NCBI GenBank assembly: GCA_025351385.1
Contig: JANXWA010000024.1
Location: 62,001-126,000, forward strand
Direction: 5' to 3'
Origin: Acidimicrobiales bacterium
GTDB lineage: Bacteria; Actinomycetota; Acidimicrobiia; Acidimicrobiales; RAAP-2
Length of the DNA: 64,000 nucleotides
This document shows, one piece after another, positions 48,654 through 59,064 of this stretch. The translations under genes and the position numbers were made by a program. Position 1 is the first letter of the stretch; every line of letters begins with the position of its first letter. A model generated the notes under the pieces. The model searched no databases. It was not told the origin of the DNA and saw nothing but the letters and a program-made list of their open reading frames with translations.

Positions 48654-50050
48654 TGCAGTTGGGTGACATCCTCGACGATCTCACGCTCGACGTCGCGACG
48701 GGCGCGATCGAGATCAATCAGGTCGACACCGACTCGCGACTATGCGAGCCCGATTCGCTCTTCTTCGCTCTGCGCGGCATCGGTTCGAACGGCCTGCACT
48801 ACGTTGGTGACGCCGTCGCGCACGGTGCGGTCTGTGTGGTGGCGGCCGAACGGATCACTCTCGATGTGCCGGTGGTGGTGGTCCCCGATTCGCAGCTGCG
48901 CGCCCTGTGCGCCCACGCCAGCGCCACCATCGTCGGCCACCCCGAGACGAAGACCCGGTTGGTCGGCGTGACCGGCACCAACGGCAAGACCACGGTCACG
49001 ACCCTCGTGAGCGAGCTCGCGCGTGCACTCTCGTGGAACGGAGCGAACATCGGGACGTTGACGAGCGAGCGCACGACCCCGGCCGGTCCGGAGCTGTTCC
49101 GAACCCTGGCGCGGCTCGTCGGGGACTTCGACCCGCGACAGCCCCACTCGGTCGTGGCCCTCGAAGTCTCCAGCCACGCGATCGACCAGCAGCGGATCGA
49201 AGGGCTGGTCTTCACCATCGCCGCCTTCACGAACTTGAGCCATGACCACCTCGACTACCACGGGACGATGGAGCAGTACTTCGCGTCCAAAGCGAAGTTC
49301 TTCACCGTGGAGCACGCCCAGCGAGCGGTGATCTGGATCGACGACGACTACGGTGCGCAACTGGCCGAGTCAACCTCCTTGCCGGTGACTCGAGTGTCGC
49401 GCACGGAGGCCTCCAACGTCGTCACATCCCTTCGAGGCTCCACGTTCTTCTGGCGCGACCACCTGGTCAATACGCCGCTGATCGGCGACTACAACGTCGA
49501 TAACGCGCTGGTGGCAATGGCGATCATGGGTGAGCTCGGCGCTGAAGCCGCGTCCATCGCGTCGGCGATGGGGAGCGTGAAATCGATCCCCGGTCGGTTC
49601 GAAGTGGTGCAGGGACGTGACGTGACGGTCGTCGTCGACTACGCGCACACACCAGAGGGCCTACGCCGTCTGCTCCGTGATGTCCGCGGCATGGTGCCGA
49701 CGGGTCGGATCGTCACGGTCTTTGGATGCGGAGGAGATCGCGACCGGTCCAAGCGACCCGAGATGGGTCAAGTCGTCTCGAGTCTCTCCGATATAACGGT
49801 CGTGACCTCGGATAACCCTCGATCAGAGCCGCCAGATGCCATCATTGATTCCATCATGTCGGGTGTCCTCCCCAACGCGACGGTGTATCGCGAGAGCGAT
49901 CGTCGCCTCGCGATCGCCCAGGCCGTGGATCGAGCCACGCCCGGCGACGTGATCGTGCTGGCTGGGAAGGGTCATGAGACGACCCAGACGATCGGCGATG
50001 CCGTCGTGGCGTTCGACGACCGCGCCGTCGCCCGGGAGCTGTTGAGATGA
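48653..50050 (+). CDS. murE: UDP-MurNAc-tripeptide synthetase MurE (DNPR motif, predicted meso-DAP)
   Basis: GVTGTNGKTTVTTLVSEL, DYAHTPEGLRRLLRD, VVTSDNPRSEPPDAI. Confidence 0.94.
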   Translation: MQLGDILDDLTLDVATGAIEINQVDTDSRLCEPDSLFFALRGIGSNGLHYVGDAVAHGAVCVVAAERITLDVPVVVVPDSQLRALCAHASATIVGHPETKTRLVGVTGTNGKTTVTTLVSELARALSWNGANIGTLTSERTTPAGPELFRTLARLVGDFDPRQPHSVVALEVSSHAIDQQRIEGLVFTIAAFTNLSHDHLDYHGTMEQYFASKAKFFTVEHAQRAVIWIDDDYGAQLAESTSLPVTRVSRTEASNVVTSLRGSTFFWRDHLVNTPLIGDYNVDNALVAMAIMGELGAEAASIASAMGSVKSIPGRFEVVQGRDVTVVVDYAHTPEGLRRLLRDVRGMVPTGRIVTVFGCGGDRDRSKRPEMGQVVSSLSDITVVTSDNPRSEPPDAIIDSIMSGVLPNATVYRESDRRLAIAQAVDRATPGDVIVLAGKGHETTQTIGDAVVAFDDRAVARELLR

Positions 50051-50057
50051 GGACGCC

Positions 50058-51092
50058 ATGCTGAGCTTGATGGAATCAGGCGGCGTGGGCTTCATCTGCG
50101 CTCTCTTGCTCACGCCGCTGTGGATCCGATTCTTGACCAAGCGCTCGCTCGGTCAACGCATCCGCGAGGACGGCCCCATGACCCACCACGTGAAGGCTGG
50201 CACGCCAACCATGGGCGGCGTCGTCATTGTTCTGTCGGCGGTCACGGGCTACCTGATGGGTCATGTCGGGACCTCGATTGTCTTCACGCGGGCAGGGGAG
50301 CTCGCCATCGTCGTGATGGTCGCCTCGGGGGTCCTCGGCTTCTTCGATGACTACCTCGGCATTCGCAACGCGCGCAACCTCGGCCTTAACAAGCGTGGCA
50401 AGGTGGTCGGTCAGCTGGTGATCGCCGCCGCCTTCGCCGTTGCCGCGATCCGCTGGGTCCACACCTCGACGAACCTCTCGTTCACCCGATTCTCGCTGCC
50501 CGGCTGGAATCTCACAGCCCTCGGCTGGATGCTCTTCGCGATCGTCGTCATTGTCGCGACGTCCAACGCGGTCAACCTCGCCGACGGACTGGACGGGCTG
50601 GCGGCCGGCTCGGCGACGTTCTGCTTCGGCGTGCTGTCGATCATCGGCTACTGGCAGTTTCGCCACTTCAACATCTATCACCTTGGTGCATCGCTGGACC
50701 TCGGTCTCGTCGCGGTGGGCCTGGTCGGGGCCTGTCTGGGTTTCCTCTGGTGGAACGCGGCGCCGGCTCGAATCATGATGGGCGATACCGGTTCGCTCGC
50801 GATCGGGACGGGACTGGGAGCGCTGTGCCTCTTGATGAACCTCGACCTGCTGCTCGTGATCATCGGCGGGCTCTACGTCGCTGAGACGGCCTCGGTGATC
50901 TTGCAGGTGGTCAGCTTTCGCCTCTTCGGGCGGCGGGTCTTTCGCATGGCGCCGTTCCACCACCACTTCGAACTAAAGGGCTGGCCCGAGTTCACGATTA
51001 TCGTCCGACTCTGGATCCTGGCGGGGCTCTTGGCGATGCTGGGGCTCGGCATGTTCTATGGCGACTTCTTGAAGATCGCGAAGGTGGTCTAG
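50058..51092 (+). CDS. mraY: Phospho-MurNAc-pentapeptide transferase MraY
   Basis: GTPTMGGVVIVLSAV, FFDDYLGIRNARNLGL, NAVNLADGLDGLAAG, MAPFHHHFELKGW. Confidence 0.96.
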   Translation: MLSLMESGGVGFICALLLTPLWIRFLTKRSLGQRIREDGPMTHHVKAGTPTMGGVVIVLSAVTGYLMGHVGTSIVFTRAGELAIVVMVASGVLGFFDDYLGIRNARNLGLNKRGKVVGQLVIAAAFAVAAIRWVHTSTNLSFTRFSLPGWNLTALGWMLFAIVVIVATSNAVNLADGLDGLAAGSATFCFGVLSIIGYWQFRHFNIYHLGASLDLGLVAVGLVGACLGFLWWNAAPARIMMGDTGSLAIGTGLGALCLLMNLDLLLVIIGGLYVAETASVILQVVSFRLFGRRVFRMAPFHHHFELKGWPEFTIIVRLWILAGLLAMLGLGMFYGDFLKIAKVV

Positions 51093-52340
51093 GTGGCGAC
51101 GCGTACTCGCCTCCGAGGTCTCCTTCATCCCATGCCGCGCGGTGGCGCCAATGGTCGGGTCCTGCTGCTGATCACAACGTTGCTGGTCACCTTTGGCACC
51201 ATCGCGGTCGCCTCGGCGAGCGAGGGGCAGGCGTCGGCCAACGGAGGATCGACCTGGTCCATCATGATCCACGACCTTGTGTTCCTGGGCTTTGGCATCT
51301 TCGCGCTGCACGTGATGGCGCGCGTGCGCCTCGATCGGCTCGTGAAGAGCGCGCCGATGCTCATCACCCTGGGCTTGGTCCTGCTGTTCGCGGTGAAGGC
51401 GATCGGGGTCACGTCCAACGGCGGCAAGCGCTGGCTCAATCTCCACGTCATCTACCTGCAACCTTCGGAGCTCTTCAAGCTGGCAACGGTGGTCTTCGTG
51501 GCGTGGGTCGTCCAGCACCACCACGACGAGCTCGGACAGTGGCGCCAACTGGCGCTACGCACGCTCCCCATTTCCCTGGGCTGCGCGATGGTGGTCATCG
51601 AGCCCGACATCGGTACGTCGTCGGTGATCCTGGCGATCGCCTTTGCGATGTTGGCCGTCGGCGGCCTCTCGCGTCACCTCCTCGGTCGGGTGGCCGTGCT
51701 CGGCGTGGTCGTCTTCGGCGCCTACATGGCCTACAAGCCCTACTCCGCCAGGCGATTCTTCTCCTTCCTGCATCCCAATACCCACCTCCTGGGCAGCGGC
51801 TACCAGTTGTTGCAGTCGCGGATCGGGCTCGGGACGGGCGGGGTCGCCGGCCTCGGGCTCGGCCACAGTCGCGAGAAGTGGGGGCTGCTGCCCAATCCCC
51901 ACACTGACTTCATCTTCTCGATCATTGGCGAGGAGCTCGGCCTGGTCGGCACACTCTTGGTCATCGGGCTCTTCGTCGCGTTCCTCCTCGCGTCGGTGCG
52001 AATAGCCCAGCAGTGCACCAACGACGCATACCGTTTGATCGCCGTTGGGATCACCACCTGGATTGCGGTCGAGGCGATAATCAACATCGCCTCCGTCGTT
52101 GGCTGGTGGGCCGTCACCGGCATCCCGTTGCCGTTCTTCTCCTACGGGGGCACCGCCCTCATCACCGAACTGGCCGCCGTGGGCTTGCTCTACAACATCG
52201 CCCACGACACCAGCCGATCGAGCGACGTCACCATCCGCGAGCATCGAGTCCTGACGTCGCGCGCCGGGATCGAGCGGCGCGCACCGACTCGCGCAGTGGC
52301 GCGTCCGCGCGCGACCCAGGACACGCGCCGAGACCGCTGA
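51093..52340 (+). CDS. ftsW: Cell-division lipid II polymerase FtsW
   Basis: GGKRWLNLHVIYLQPSELFKLATVVFVAWVV, NPHTDFIFSIIGEELGLVG, GIPLPFFSYGGTALITELAAVGLL. Confidence 0.95.
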   Translation: MATRTRLRGLLHPMPRGGANGRVLLLITTLLVTFGTIAVASASEGQASANGGSTWSIMIHDLVFLGFGIFALHVMARVRLDRLVKSAPMLITLGLVLLFAVKAIGVTSNGGKRWLNLHVIYLQPSELFKLATVVFVAWVVQHHHDELGQWRQLALRTLPISLGCAMVVIEPDIGTSSVILAIAFAMLAVGGLSRHLLGRVAVLGVVVFGAYMAYKPYSARRFFSFLHPNTHLLGSGYQLLQSRIGLGTGGVAGLGLGHSREKWGLLPNPHTDFIFSIIGEELGLVGTLLVIGLFVAFLLASVRIAQQCTNDAYRLIAVGITTWIAVEAIINIASVVGWWAVTGIPLPFFSYGGTALITELAAVGLLYNIAHDTSRSSDVTIREHRVLTSRAGIERRAPTRAVARPRATQDTRRDR

Positions 52341-53455
52341 TGGCTGGCCCCATCGTCATCACCGGCGGTGGGACCGGCGGTCACATCTTCCCGATGCAGG
52401 CAATCGCCCAGCAACTCGTGGCCGGGGGTGTGGCACCCGGCGACCTGCGCTTCGTTGGCAGCCGTCGCGGACAGGAGGGCGTGCTGTTGGCGGCGGACGG
52501 CATTTCGCTGACGCTGTTGGCGGGTCGGGGGATTCGGCGCTCGGTGCGACCCGACGCTTTCCTTGACAACGCGGGCGCGATGCTCGGCCTGCTCGGTGCG
52601 ATGGTCGTCGCTCTCATCAAGGTCGGCCGCTGGCGCCCATCAGTCGTCGTATCGGTGGGCGGCTACGCGTCGTTCGCCGTGGCGTTCTCGGCCGTGCTCT
52701 GGCGTCGTCCGCTCGTCCTCGTCGACCTCGACGCCGCGCCCGGTGCTGCCCACCGCTTCCTCGCACGCTTTGCCACCCGCCGGTGCAGCGCCCTCCCCGT
52801 CGACGACAGCGCCACGACGGTGACCGGCGCTCCGTTGCGTGACACCGTCGTCGCGGTCGATCGCTCGACCACGGCTCGGCGAGCGGCTCGCGAACGGATG
52901 GTTCCGCCGATCGACCCCGGCCGTCAGGTCGTCGTCGTCATGACCGGTTCGCTCGGATCGGCGAGGGTCAACGGTGCCGTGGGTGAGCTCGTCGCCCTCT
53001 GGGGCTCGCGCTCCGACCGCACGATTCTCCACGTCACCGGTCGACGGGACTTCGCTTCGATCGTGGGGCGACACGCGACCCTGGACGGGCTTGACTATCG
53101 AATCATCGAGTTCGCCGACATGGCCCGACTCTGGGCCGTCTGCGATGTCGCCGTCTGTCGCGCTGGCGCCACGACGGTCGCCGAGCTGACCGCATTGGGC
53201 ATTCCGTCGATCCTGGTGCCCCTGCCCGGCGCGCCCGGGGACCATCAGACGAGGAACGCCCGGGCGGTCGTCAACGTGGGCGGAGCGGTGATCGTGCCCG
53301 ACGTCGAGTGCACCGGCGCGCGCCTGGCGCACGACCTGGACACGATGATGAGCTCCTCGACGGTGGCCGACATGTCCGAGGCCGCCGGGTCACTTGGTCG
53401 CCGCGACGCCGCGGCGTCGATCGCCGCGGTGGTGCTCGAGGTCCGCGGACGATGA
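52340..53455 (+). CDS. murG: UDP-GlcNAc:undecaprenyl-PP-MurNAc-pentapeptide GlcNAc transferase
   Basis: VITGGGTGGHIFPMQAIAQQLV, VVSVGGYASFAVAFSAVLWRRPLVL, CRAGATTVAELTALGIPSILVPLPGAPGDHQTRNA. Confidence 0.95.
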   Translation: MAGPIVITGGGTGGHIFPMQAIAQQLVAGGVAPGDLRFVGSRRGQEGVLLAADGISLTLLAGRGIRRSVRPDAFLDNAGAMLGLLGAMVVALIKVGRWRPSVVVSVGGYASFAVAFSAVLWRRPLVLVDLDAAPGAAHRFLARFATRRCSALPVDDSATTVTGAPLRDTVVAVDRSTTARRAARERMVPPIDPGRQVVVVMTGSLGSARVNGAVGELVALWGSRSDRTILHVTGRRDFASIVGRHATLDGLDYRIIEFADMARLWAVCDVAVCRAGATTVAELTALGIPSILVPLPGAPGDHQTRNARAVVNVGGAVIVPDVECTGARLAHDLDTMMSSSTVADMSEAAGSLGRRDAAASIAAVVLEVRGR

Positions 53456-54813
53456 GCGAGCTTCGCGCCGGGTCACGAATCCACGTCGTGGGAGTCGGTG
53501 GCGCGGGGATGAGCGGTCTCGCGCGACTCCTCGTCGACATGGGCGCGGTAGTGAGCGGGAGCGACGCCGTCGACTCGCCGACGCTTCAGGAGCTACGCGG
53601 CGCGGGAGTGGTCGTTTCGGTCGGCCACGACGCCGAACACCTCAACGGCGCTGAAGTGGTGCTGTGGTCCCCTGCGGTACGCGACGACAACGTCGAGTTG
53701 GCTGCGGCGAGGGATCGGGCCTGCACCATGCTCTCTCGGGCGCAGGCCCTCGCCCAGTTGGGCGAGTCGCGTCGGATCATCGGGCTCACCGGCACCCACG
53801 GCAAGACGACGGCCACCTCGATGATGGTTCACGTCATGCGGGCGGCCGGCGCCGACGACGCCTGGCTGCTCGGCGCCGAGGTCACCGGGGCGGGGCCGAA
53901 CGGACGCTGGGGTAGCGGGGACCTGCTCTTGGAGGTTGACGAGAGCTACGGCACCTTCGCACTACTGCGACCGTACGCTCTCGGACTGTTGAACGTCGAG
54001 GCCGACCACCTCGACCACTACGGATCGCTGCGCGTGCTCGACGTGGCGTTCACCGAGCTGGTGGATCGAGTGAGCGGCCCGGTCGTCGTTTGGAGCGACG
54101 ACGACGGAGCCGCGCGCGTAAGCGATCGGGCCGCGCGTGACGTCGTGCGCGTCGGTACCGGCGAGCGCGTCGATTGGGCGGTCGCGGACGTGACGCTGTC
54201 GCGCCGATCAGCGTCGTTCTCGCTGCGCGGTGGCGCCGTCGACCTGCAGATCGCGTTGCGAGTAACCGGCGCGCATAACGTGGCCAACGCTGCCGTGGTC
54301 GGTGCACTGGCGATCGAGCTTGGCGTGTCCAGCGCGGCGGTGCTCGCCGGCCTGGCGGCCTTCGAGGGAGCCCCGCGACGGTTTCAGCTCCTGGGTTCAT
54401 GGGACGGCGTCGACGTCTACGAGGACTACGCCCACCTGCCCGGCGAGATCGCGGCGACCCTTGCCGCCACGCGGGCCGCGGGCTACGAACGCGTCATCGC
54501 GGTCTTCCAGCCCCATCGCGTGACTCGCACGACAGCGCTCGCCGACGCCTTCGCCTCGGCCTTCGACGAGGCGTCGCGGGTCGTGGTCACCGACATCTAT
54601 ACGGCCGGCGAGCCGAACCCCGACGGCGTCACCGGCGAGCTCGTCGTCGACGCGGTGCGCGCGCGCGGCCTGACGGCCGTGTCGTACTGCGCGTCACTGG
54701 CCGACCTGCCCGAGGAGCTCTCGACGCTTCGCGACCAGAGCGACGCGATCTTGCTGCTCGGCGCGGGCGACGTGGCGTCGATCGCCGCGCGGCTCGACGG
54801 GGTCCTCCACTGA
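53452..54813 (+). CDS. murC: UDP-MurNAc-L-alanine ligase MurC
   Basis: IHVVGVGGAGMSGLARLLVDMGAVVSGSD, LTGTHGKTTATSMMVHV, DDYAHLP-like EDYAHLPGEI. Confidence 0.95.
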   Translation: MSELRAGSRIHVVGVGGAGMSGLARLLVDMGAVVSGSDAVDSPTLQELRGAGVVVSVGHDAEHLNGAEVVLWSPAVRDDNVELAAARDRACTMLSRAQALAQLGESRRIIGLTGTHGKTTATSMMVHVMRAAGADDAWLLGAEVTGAGPNGRWGSGDLLLEVDESYGTFALLRPYALGLLNVEADHLDHYGSLRVLDVAFTELVDRVSGPVVVWSDDDGAARVSDRAARDVVRVGTGERVDWAVADVTLSRRSASFSLRGGAVDLQIALRVTGAHNVANAAVVGALAIELGVSSAAVLAGLAAFEGAPRRFQLLGSWDGVDVYEDYAHLPGEIAATLAATRAAGYERVIAVFQPHRVTRTTALADAFASAFDEASRVVVTDIYTAGEPNPDGVTGELVVDAVRARGLTAVSYCASLADLPEELSTLRDQSDAILLLGAGDVASIAARLDGVLH

Positions 54814-55724
54814 TGTCGCTCGCCGAGCTGGTCGAGCGGGGAGGACCGCGCGTGCGCGAGCACGCGGCCTTCGGGGCCCGTACCACCTATCGAGTCGGCG
54901 GCACCGTGCGCGCACTCGTAACCCTTTCGTCGACGGCCGACCTCGACGAGCTGGGGTCGTTGATGCTCGGGTGCGGCCTCGCCTGGTGCATTCTCGGCAA
55001 CGGATCGAACCTCCTCGTCGCCGAGGGCGAGCACGACGTCCTCGGCATCCATCTCGGGGGCGAGTTCTCCGACCTGAGGTGGCGTGACGAGAAGGCCGTC
55101 GTCGTGGTCGAGGCCGGGGCCGGACTCGACCTGCCCGTGGCATCGCGTCGATTGGCTGCGGCGGGCGTGGTCGGCTTCGAGTGGGCCGTCGGAGTCCCGG
55201 GCACTATCGGGGGAGCCGTCGTGATGAACGCCGGTGGTCACGGATCGGACATGGCGGCGACGGTTGGCGCCGTGCGCACCTGGAGCGACGGTTCGTGGCG
55301 CACGTGGTCGCCCGACGAGCTGCGATTCGGCTATCGAACGAGCGCCATCGCCCGGTCGGACCTCGTCACCTCCGCGACGCTGCATCTTGGACACGGTGAC
55401 GTCGAGCGGGCCCAGGAGCAGATCCGCGACGTCGTGCGCTGGCGAAGAGTGAACCAGCCGGGGGGCGCGAACGGCGGGAGCGTCTTTCGCAATCCCGACG
55501 GCGACCACGCCGGGCGACTCATCGAGGCGGCCGGCTGCCGGGGCCTACGTGTCGGCACCGCCCAGGTGAGTCCGAAGCACGCGAACTTCATCATCGCCGA
55601 CCCGAGCGGGAGCGCGAACGACGTCTTCGAACTCATGCGAACGGTGCGGTCGAGGGTGCTCGAACGCACGGGCGTCGAACTGCACAGCGAGCACCGCTTC
55701 CTCGGCTTCGGAGCGCTCGAGTGA
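54813..55724 (+). CDS. murB: UDP-N-acetylenolpyruvoylglucosamine reductase MurB
   Basis: ILGNGSNLLVAEGEHDVLGIHL, GVPGTIGGAVVMNAGGHGSDMA, GGSVFRNPDGDHAGRLIEAAG. Confidence 0.95.
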   Translation: MSLAELVERGGPRVREHAAFGARTTYRVGGTVRALVTLSSTADLDELGSLMLGCGLAWCILGNGSNLLVAEGEHDVLGIHLGGEFSDLRWRDEKAVVVVEAGAGLDLPVASRRLAAAGVVGFEWAVGVPGTIGGAVVMNAGGHGSDMAATVGAVRTWSDGSWRTWSPDELRFGYRTSAIARSDLVTSATLHLGHGDVERAQEQIRDVVRWRRVNQPGGANGGSVFRNPDGDHAGRLIEAAGCRGLRVGTAQVSPKHANFIIADPSGSANDVFELMRTVRSRVLERTGVELHSEHRFLGFGALE

Positions 55725-56560
55725 GTCGGCGCAAGCCCCTCAACGCCGACGGTGGACGTACGCTGACCAAGGTGCGCCCGGGTCGCCCGTCGCGGACCCC
55801 GAGCGCCTCGCCTCGACGCGACGCGCCCGTCGAGCGCTCGACGGCACCCCGGCGATGGCGGTTCGTGAAGGGAACGCTCGTCGCCATCGCCGTGGTGGCG
55901 ACGTTGGCATTCGGGGGGCGGTGGGTGCTGCACACGTCGTACTTCCGGGTCCAGAACGTCACGATCGTCGGTCTGCACCATGAGTCCGAGCCTCAGGTCC
56001 TGGCCGCGTCGGGCCTCGAGCGCCATCCGACGATGTTCGGACTCAGCGCTCGGTCGATCGAGCGCAACTTGAGCCGGTTCAGCTGGATCACGGGCCTCTC
56101 GATCGTCAAGCACTGGCCGAGCACGCTGGTCGTGCGAGTCCACGAGAGCACCCCGGTGGCCGTCGCCTTTGGCGCCCACCACGTTCTGGAGTACGTCGAT
56201 CGCGCCGGACGGGACCTCGGCGCCGCGCCCCTGCACGTCAATTTGCCGACCCTGCAGTACCTCGATCCGCGCAGTGCGACGTGGCCTTTCCTGCACGCCG
56301 GGAGCGCCGCCGCCTACGTGGCCGGACGGTTGCCGGTGGCCTTCGGCGCCCAAGTGTCGCTGATCACCGTGGATGCCCAAGGACGCGTGACCCTCAAGAT
56401 GACCACGCCGGTGAGCTTCGTGCTCGGGCCGGCGACGCAGCTGCACGCCAAGTTCGTCGCGATCGCCTCAGTCATCTCGCACAGCACGCTTCGCCCGGGC
56501 GACGTCGTCGATGTCACCGTCCCCGACGAGCTCGCGGTGACCGGTCCGGCCCCCTCGTAG
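55721..56560 (+). CDS. ftsQ: FtsQ/DivIB-type division protein
   Basis: TM segment then POTRA-like YFRVQNVTIVGLHHESEPQVLAASGLERHPTMFGLSARSIERNLSRFSWITGLSIVKHWPSTLVVRVHE. Confidence 0.88.
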   Translation: MSRRKPLNADGGRTLTKVRPGRPSRTPSASPRRDAPVERSTAPRRWRFVKGTLVAIAVVATLAFGGRWVLHTSYFRVQNVTIVGLHHESEPQVLAASGLERHPTMFGLSARSIERNLSRFSWITGLSIVKHWPSTLVVRVHESTPVAVAFGAHHVLEYVDRAGRDLGAAPLHVNLPTLQYLDPRSATWPFLHAGSAAAYVAGRLPVAFGAQVSLITVDAQGRVTLKMTTPVSFVLGPATQLHAKFVAIASVISHSTLRPGDVVDVTVPDELAVTGPAPS

Positions 56561-56676
56561 GGGTGCCATTTGACCATAATCCGGCGGATGACTAGCCTTC
56601 GTTGACATTTGTTCGCCAATGTTCGCGCCCTCGTCGACGGTGCGACACAATAGAAGAGTCAACCCAAGGGGAGCCC

Positions 56677-57762
56677 ATGAGTCTCAATCAGACCAACTAC
56701 CACGCCGTAATCAAAGTCATCGGCGTGGGTGGGGGCGGCGTCAACGCGGTGAATCGCATGATTACCGCGGGCTTGCGCAACATCGAGTTCATCGCGGCCA
56801 ACACCGACGCGCAAGCACTTCTCATGAGCGAGGCGGACCTGAAGCTCGACATCGGTCGCGAACTGACTAAGGGCCTCGGAGCTGGCAGCGACCCCGAGAT
56901 CGGTCGCCAGGCGGCGGAGGACCATCGGGGCGAGATCGAAGAAGCCCTGATGGAGACGGACATGGTCTTCATCACCGCCGGTGAGGGAGGCGGCACGGGC
57001 ACCGGCGCCGCCCCGGTCGTCGCCGAGATCGCCCGATCGCTGGGGATCCTCACGATCGGCGTCGTCACGCGCCCGTTCTCCTTCGAGGGCAAGCGGCGTG
57101 CGATCCAGGCCGAGAAGGGCATCCAGGCGCTGCGCGAAAAGGTCGACACGTTGATCGTCATCCCCAACGACCGACTGCTCTCGGTGACCGCACCGGATAC
57201 CTCGATGCTCGACGCGTTCAAGATCGCCGACGACGTGCTGCTGTCGGCGGTGCGCGGCGTCACTGACCTGATCACCGTGCCCGGTCTGATCAACACCGAC
57301 TTCGCCGACGTCAATGCCATCATGCGCAACGCCGGCACCGCAATCATGGGTGTGGGAACGTCGACCGGCGAGGGTCGCGCGGTGAACGCGGCACGTGCCG
57401 CCATCACCTCGCCGCTGCTCGAGGCCTCGATCGACGGGGCGCGGGGAATCCTGATGAACATCGTCGGTGGTCCCAACGTCACCCTCTCCGAGGTCACCCA
57501 GGCCGCGGAGATCATCCACTCGGTCGCCCACCCCGACGCCAACATCATCTTCGGCAGCGTCATCGACGAGTCGATCGGTGACGCCGTGCGGGTGACGGTG
57601 ATCGCCGCGGGCTTCGACCACAACGCTCCCGCCAAGGTCGTCGCGACGACGAGCGAGCCGATGATGACCGAAGGCCCGCGCAGCGACATCTTCACCAGCA
57701 CCACCAATGACGATTTCTTCGACGTCGGTGGCGATGACGACCTCCCCAGCTTCCTCCGCTAG
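56677..57762 (+). CDS. ftsZ: Cell division GTPase FtsZ
   Basis: [41 protein letters not shown]-terminal DDDLPSFLR. Confidence 0.97.
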   Translation: MSLNQTNYHAVIKVIGVGGGGVNAVNRMITAGLRNIEFIAANTDAQALLMSEADLKLDIGRELTKGLGAGSDPEIGRQAAEDHRGEIEEALMETDMVFITAGEGGGTGTGAAPVVAEIARSLGILTIGVVTRPFSFEGKRRAIQAEKGIQALREKVDTLIVIPNDRLLSVTAPDTSMLDAFKIADDVLLSAVRGVTDLITVPGLINTDFADVNAIMRNAGTAIMGVGTSTGEGRAVNAARAAITSPLLEASIDGARGILMNIVGGPNVTLSEVTQAAEIIHSVAHPDANIIFGSVIDESIGDAVRVTVIAAGFDHNAPAKVVATTSEPMMTEGPRSDIFTSTTNDDFFDVGGDDDLPSFLR

Positions 57763-58423
57763 CGACGCACTGGCGCAGCGGGTCGCGGCCAACCTGACCC
57801 GAGTCCGGGACCGCATCGCCTCGACCGGTCGAGACCCGTCGGGAGTTCGGATCGTGGCGGTGACCAAGACCTTCGACATCGAGCACGTTCGTGTCGCGGT
57901 TGCCCTCGGGCTCTCGACAGTGGGCGAGAACTACGTCGGCGAGCTCTGCGCGAAGCGCGACGCCACGAAGGGCCTCTCGGTCACCTGGCACTACTTGGGG
58001 GCGGTGCAGACGAACAAAATTCAACGGATCGTCGACTGCGCCGACGTCATCTGCGGCGTCTCGCGGCTGAGGGAGCTCGAGCGCATTGCGGACCATCGAC
58101 CCGACCAGATGGTCTACGTGCAGGTCGACTTCACCGACGCCGTCGGACGCAACGGCGCCGCGCCGAGCGACGTCGAAGCGCTCGTCGGACGGGGACGAGC
58201 GCTCGGACTGAACGTGCGAGGGCTGATGACGGTGGCTCCGATGGATCTCGAGGGCGCACGGCGCGCCTTTGTGGCGACCGGTTCCCTGGCCGACGAACTC
58301 GGTCTCGTCGAGCGTTCGATGGGCATGAGCGACGACTTGGAGCTGGCCTGTGAACTCGGGTCCAGCGAGGTCCGCGTAGGACGGGCCCTCTTCGGTCCAC
58401 GGGGCGTTGACGCAGCGCCCTGA
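57734..58423 (+). CDS. YggS-family pyridoxal phosphate homeostasis protein
   Basis: [65 protein letters not shown]; start overlaps ftsZ. Confidence 0.93.
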   Translation: MTTSPASSASDALAQRVAANLTRVRDRIASTGRDPSGVRIVAVTKTFDIEHVRVAVALGLSTVGENYVGELCAKRDATKGLSVTWHYLGAVQTNKIQRIVDCADVICGVSRLRELERIADHRPDQMVYVQVDFTDAVGRNGAAPSDVEALVGRGRALGLNVRGLMTVAPMDLEGARRAFVATGSLADELGLVERSMGMSDDLELACELGSSEVRVGRALFGPRGVDAAP

Positions 58424-58458
58424 CCTAACATGGTCCCAGGCGCTGGAACCGCAAGGAG

Positions 58459-59064
58459 ATGTCGATGAAAGAAAAGTTGCGCGGGTTCCTAGGTTTCCTA
58501 GGCCTCATCGAAGACGAGTACGGCGAGTACGGTTCGACCGCACCGGTTCGGCCCTTCTCCGACGAGCCTTCCGGCCACGAGGAGCCGGAGTGGGCGACGC
58601 CCGCGACGAGCGGATCGCGGCCCTTTCCGACCACCTCGGGCGGTCCCGGTCAGGGGCGCGTCCCGGCGCCCGTCAACCGCGTGTCGTCCATCTCCGTCCT
58701 CGACTCCACCGGCCAGGGCTCGCGGGTACGACCGATGCCCAGCTCCGGCGCACCACGTGGGATTTCCTCATTCTCCCAAGAGCGCGATGTCGCGATCTTC
58801 GTTCCGCGCTCGTACGACGAGTCGCGTCGCATCACCGACCTCCTGCGCTCGAATCGCGCGGTCGTGGTGAACGTCACCAACGTCGATGCCGGTCTCGGGC
58901 GACGGCTCGTCGACTTCACCGCCGGCACGGCCTACGCGCTGAACGCCAAGATCGAAGTGCTCAGTCCGAGCATCTACCTGGTGAGTCCCCAGGGCATGCA
59001 CCTAGGTCCCGAAGCGAAGGATCGACTGCGCGCCACGAACTATCGTGAGCCCGGCGACGCATGA
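58459..59064 (+). CDS. sepF: Cell division protein SepF
   Basis: EKLRGFLGFLGLIEDEYGEYGS, RDVAIFVPRSYDESRRITDLLRSNRAVVVNVTNVDAGLGRRLVDFTAGTAYAL. Confidence 0.93.
   Translation: MSMKEKLRGFLGFLGLIEDEYGEYGSTAPVRPFSDEPSGHEEPEWATPATSGSRPFPTTSGGPGQGRVPAPVNRVSSISVLDSTGQGSRVRPMPSSGAPRGISSFSQERDVAIFVPRSYDESRRITDLLRSNRAVVVNVTNVDAGLGRRLVDFTAGTAYALNAKIEVLSPSIYLVSPQGMHLGPEAKDRLRATNYREPGDA

Noticed and set aside
56659-57879. 406-aa antisense ORF opposite ftsZ
   Set aside because: Shadow ORF; ftsZ is unambiguous.
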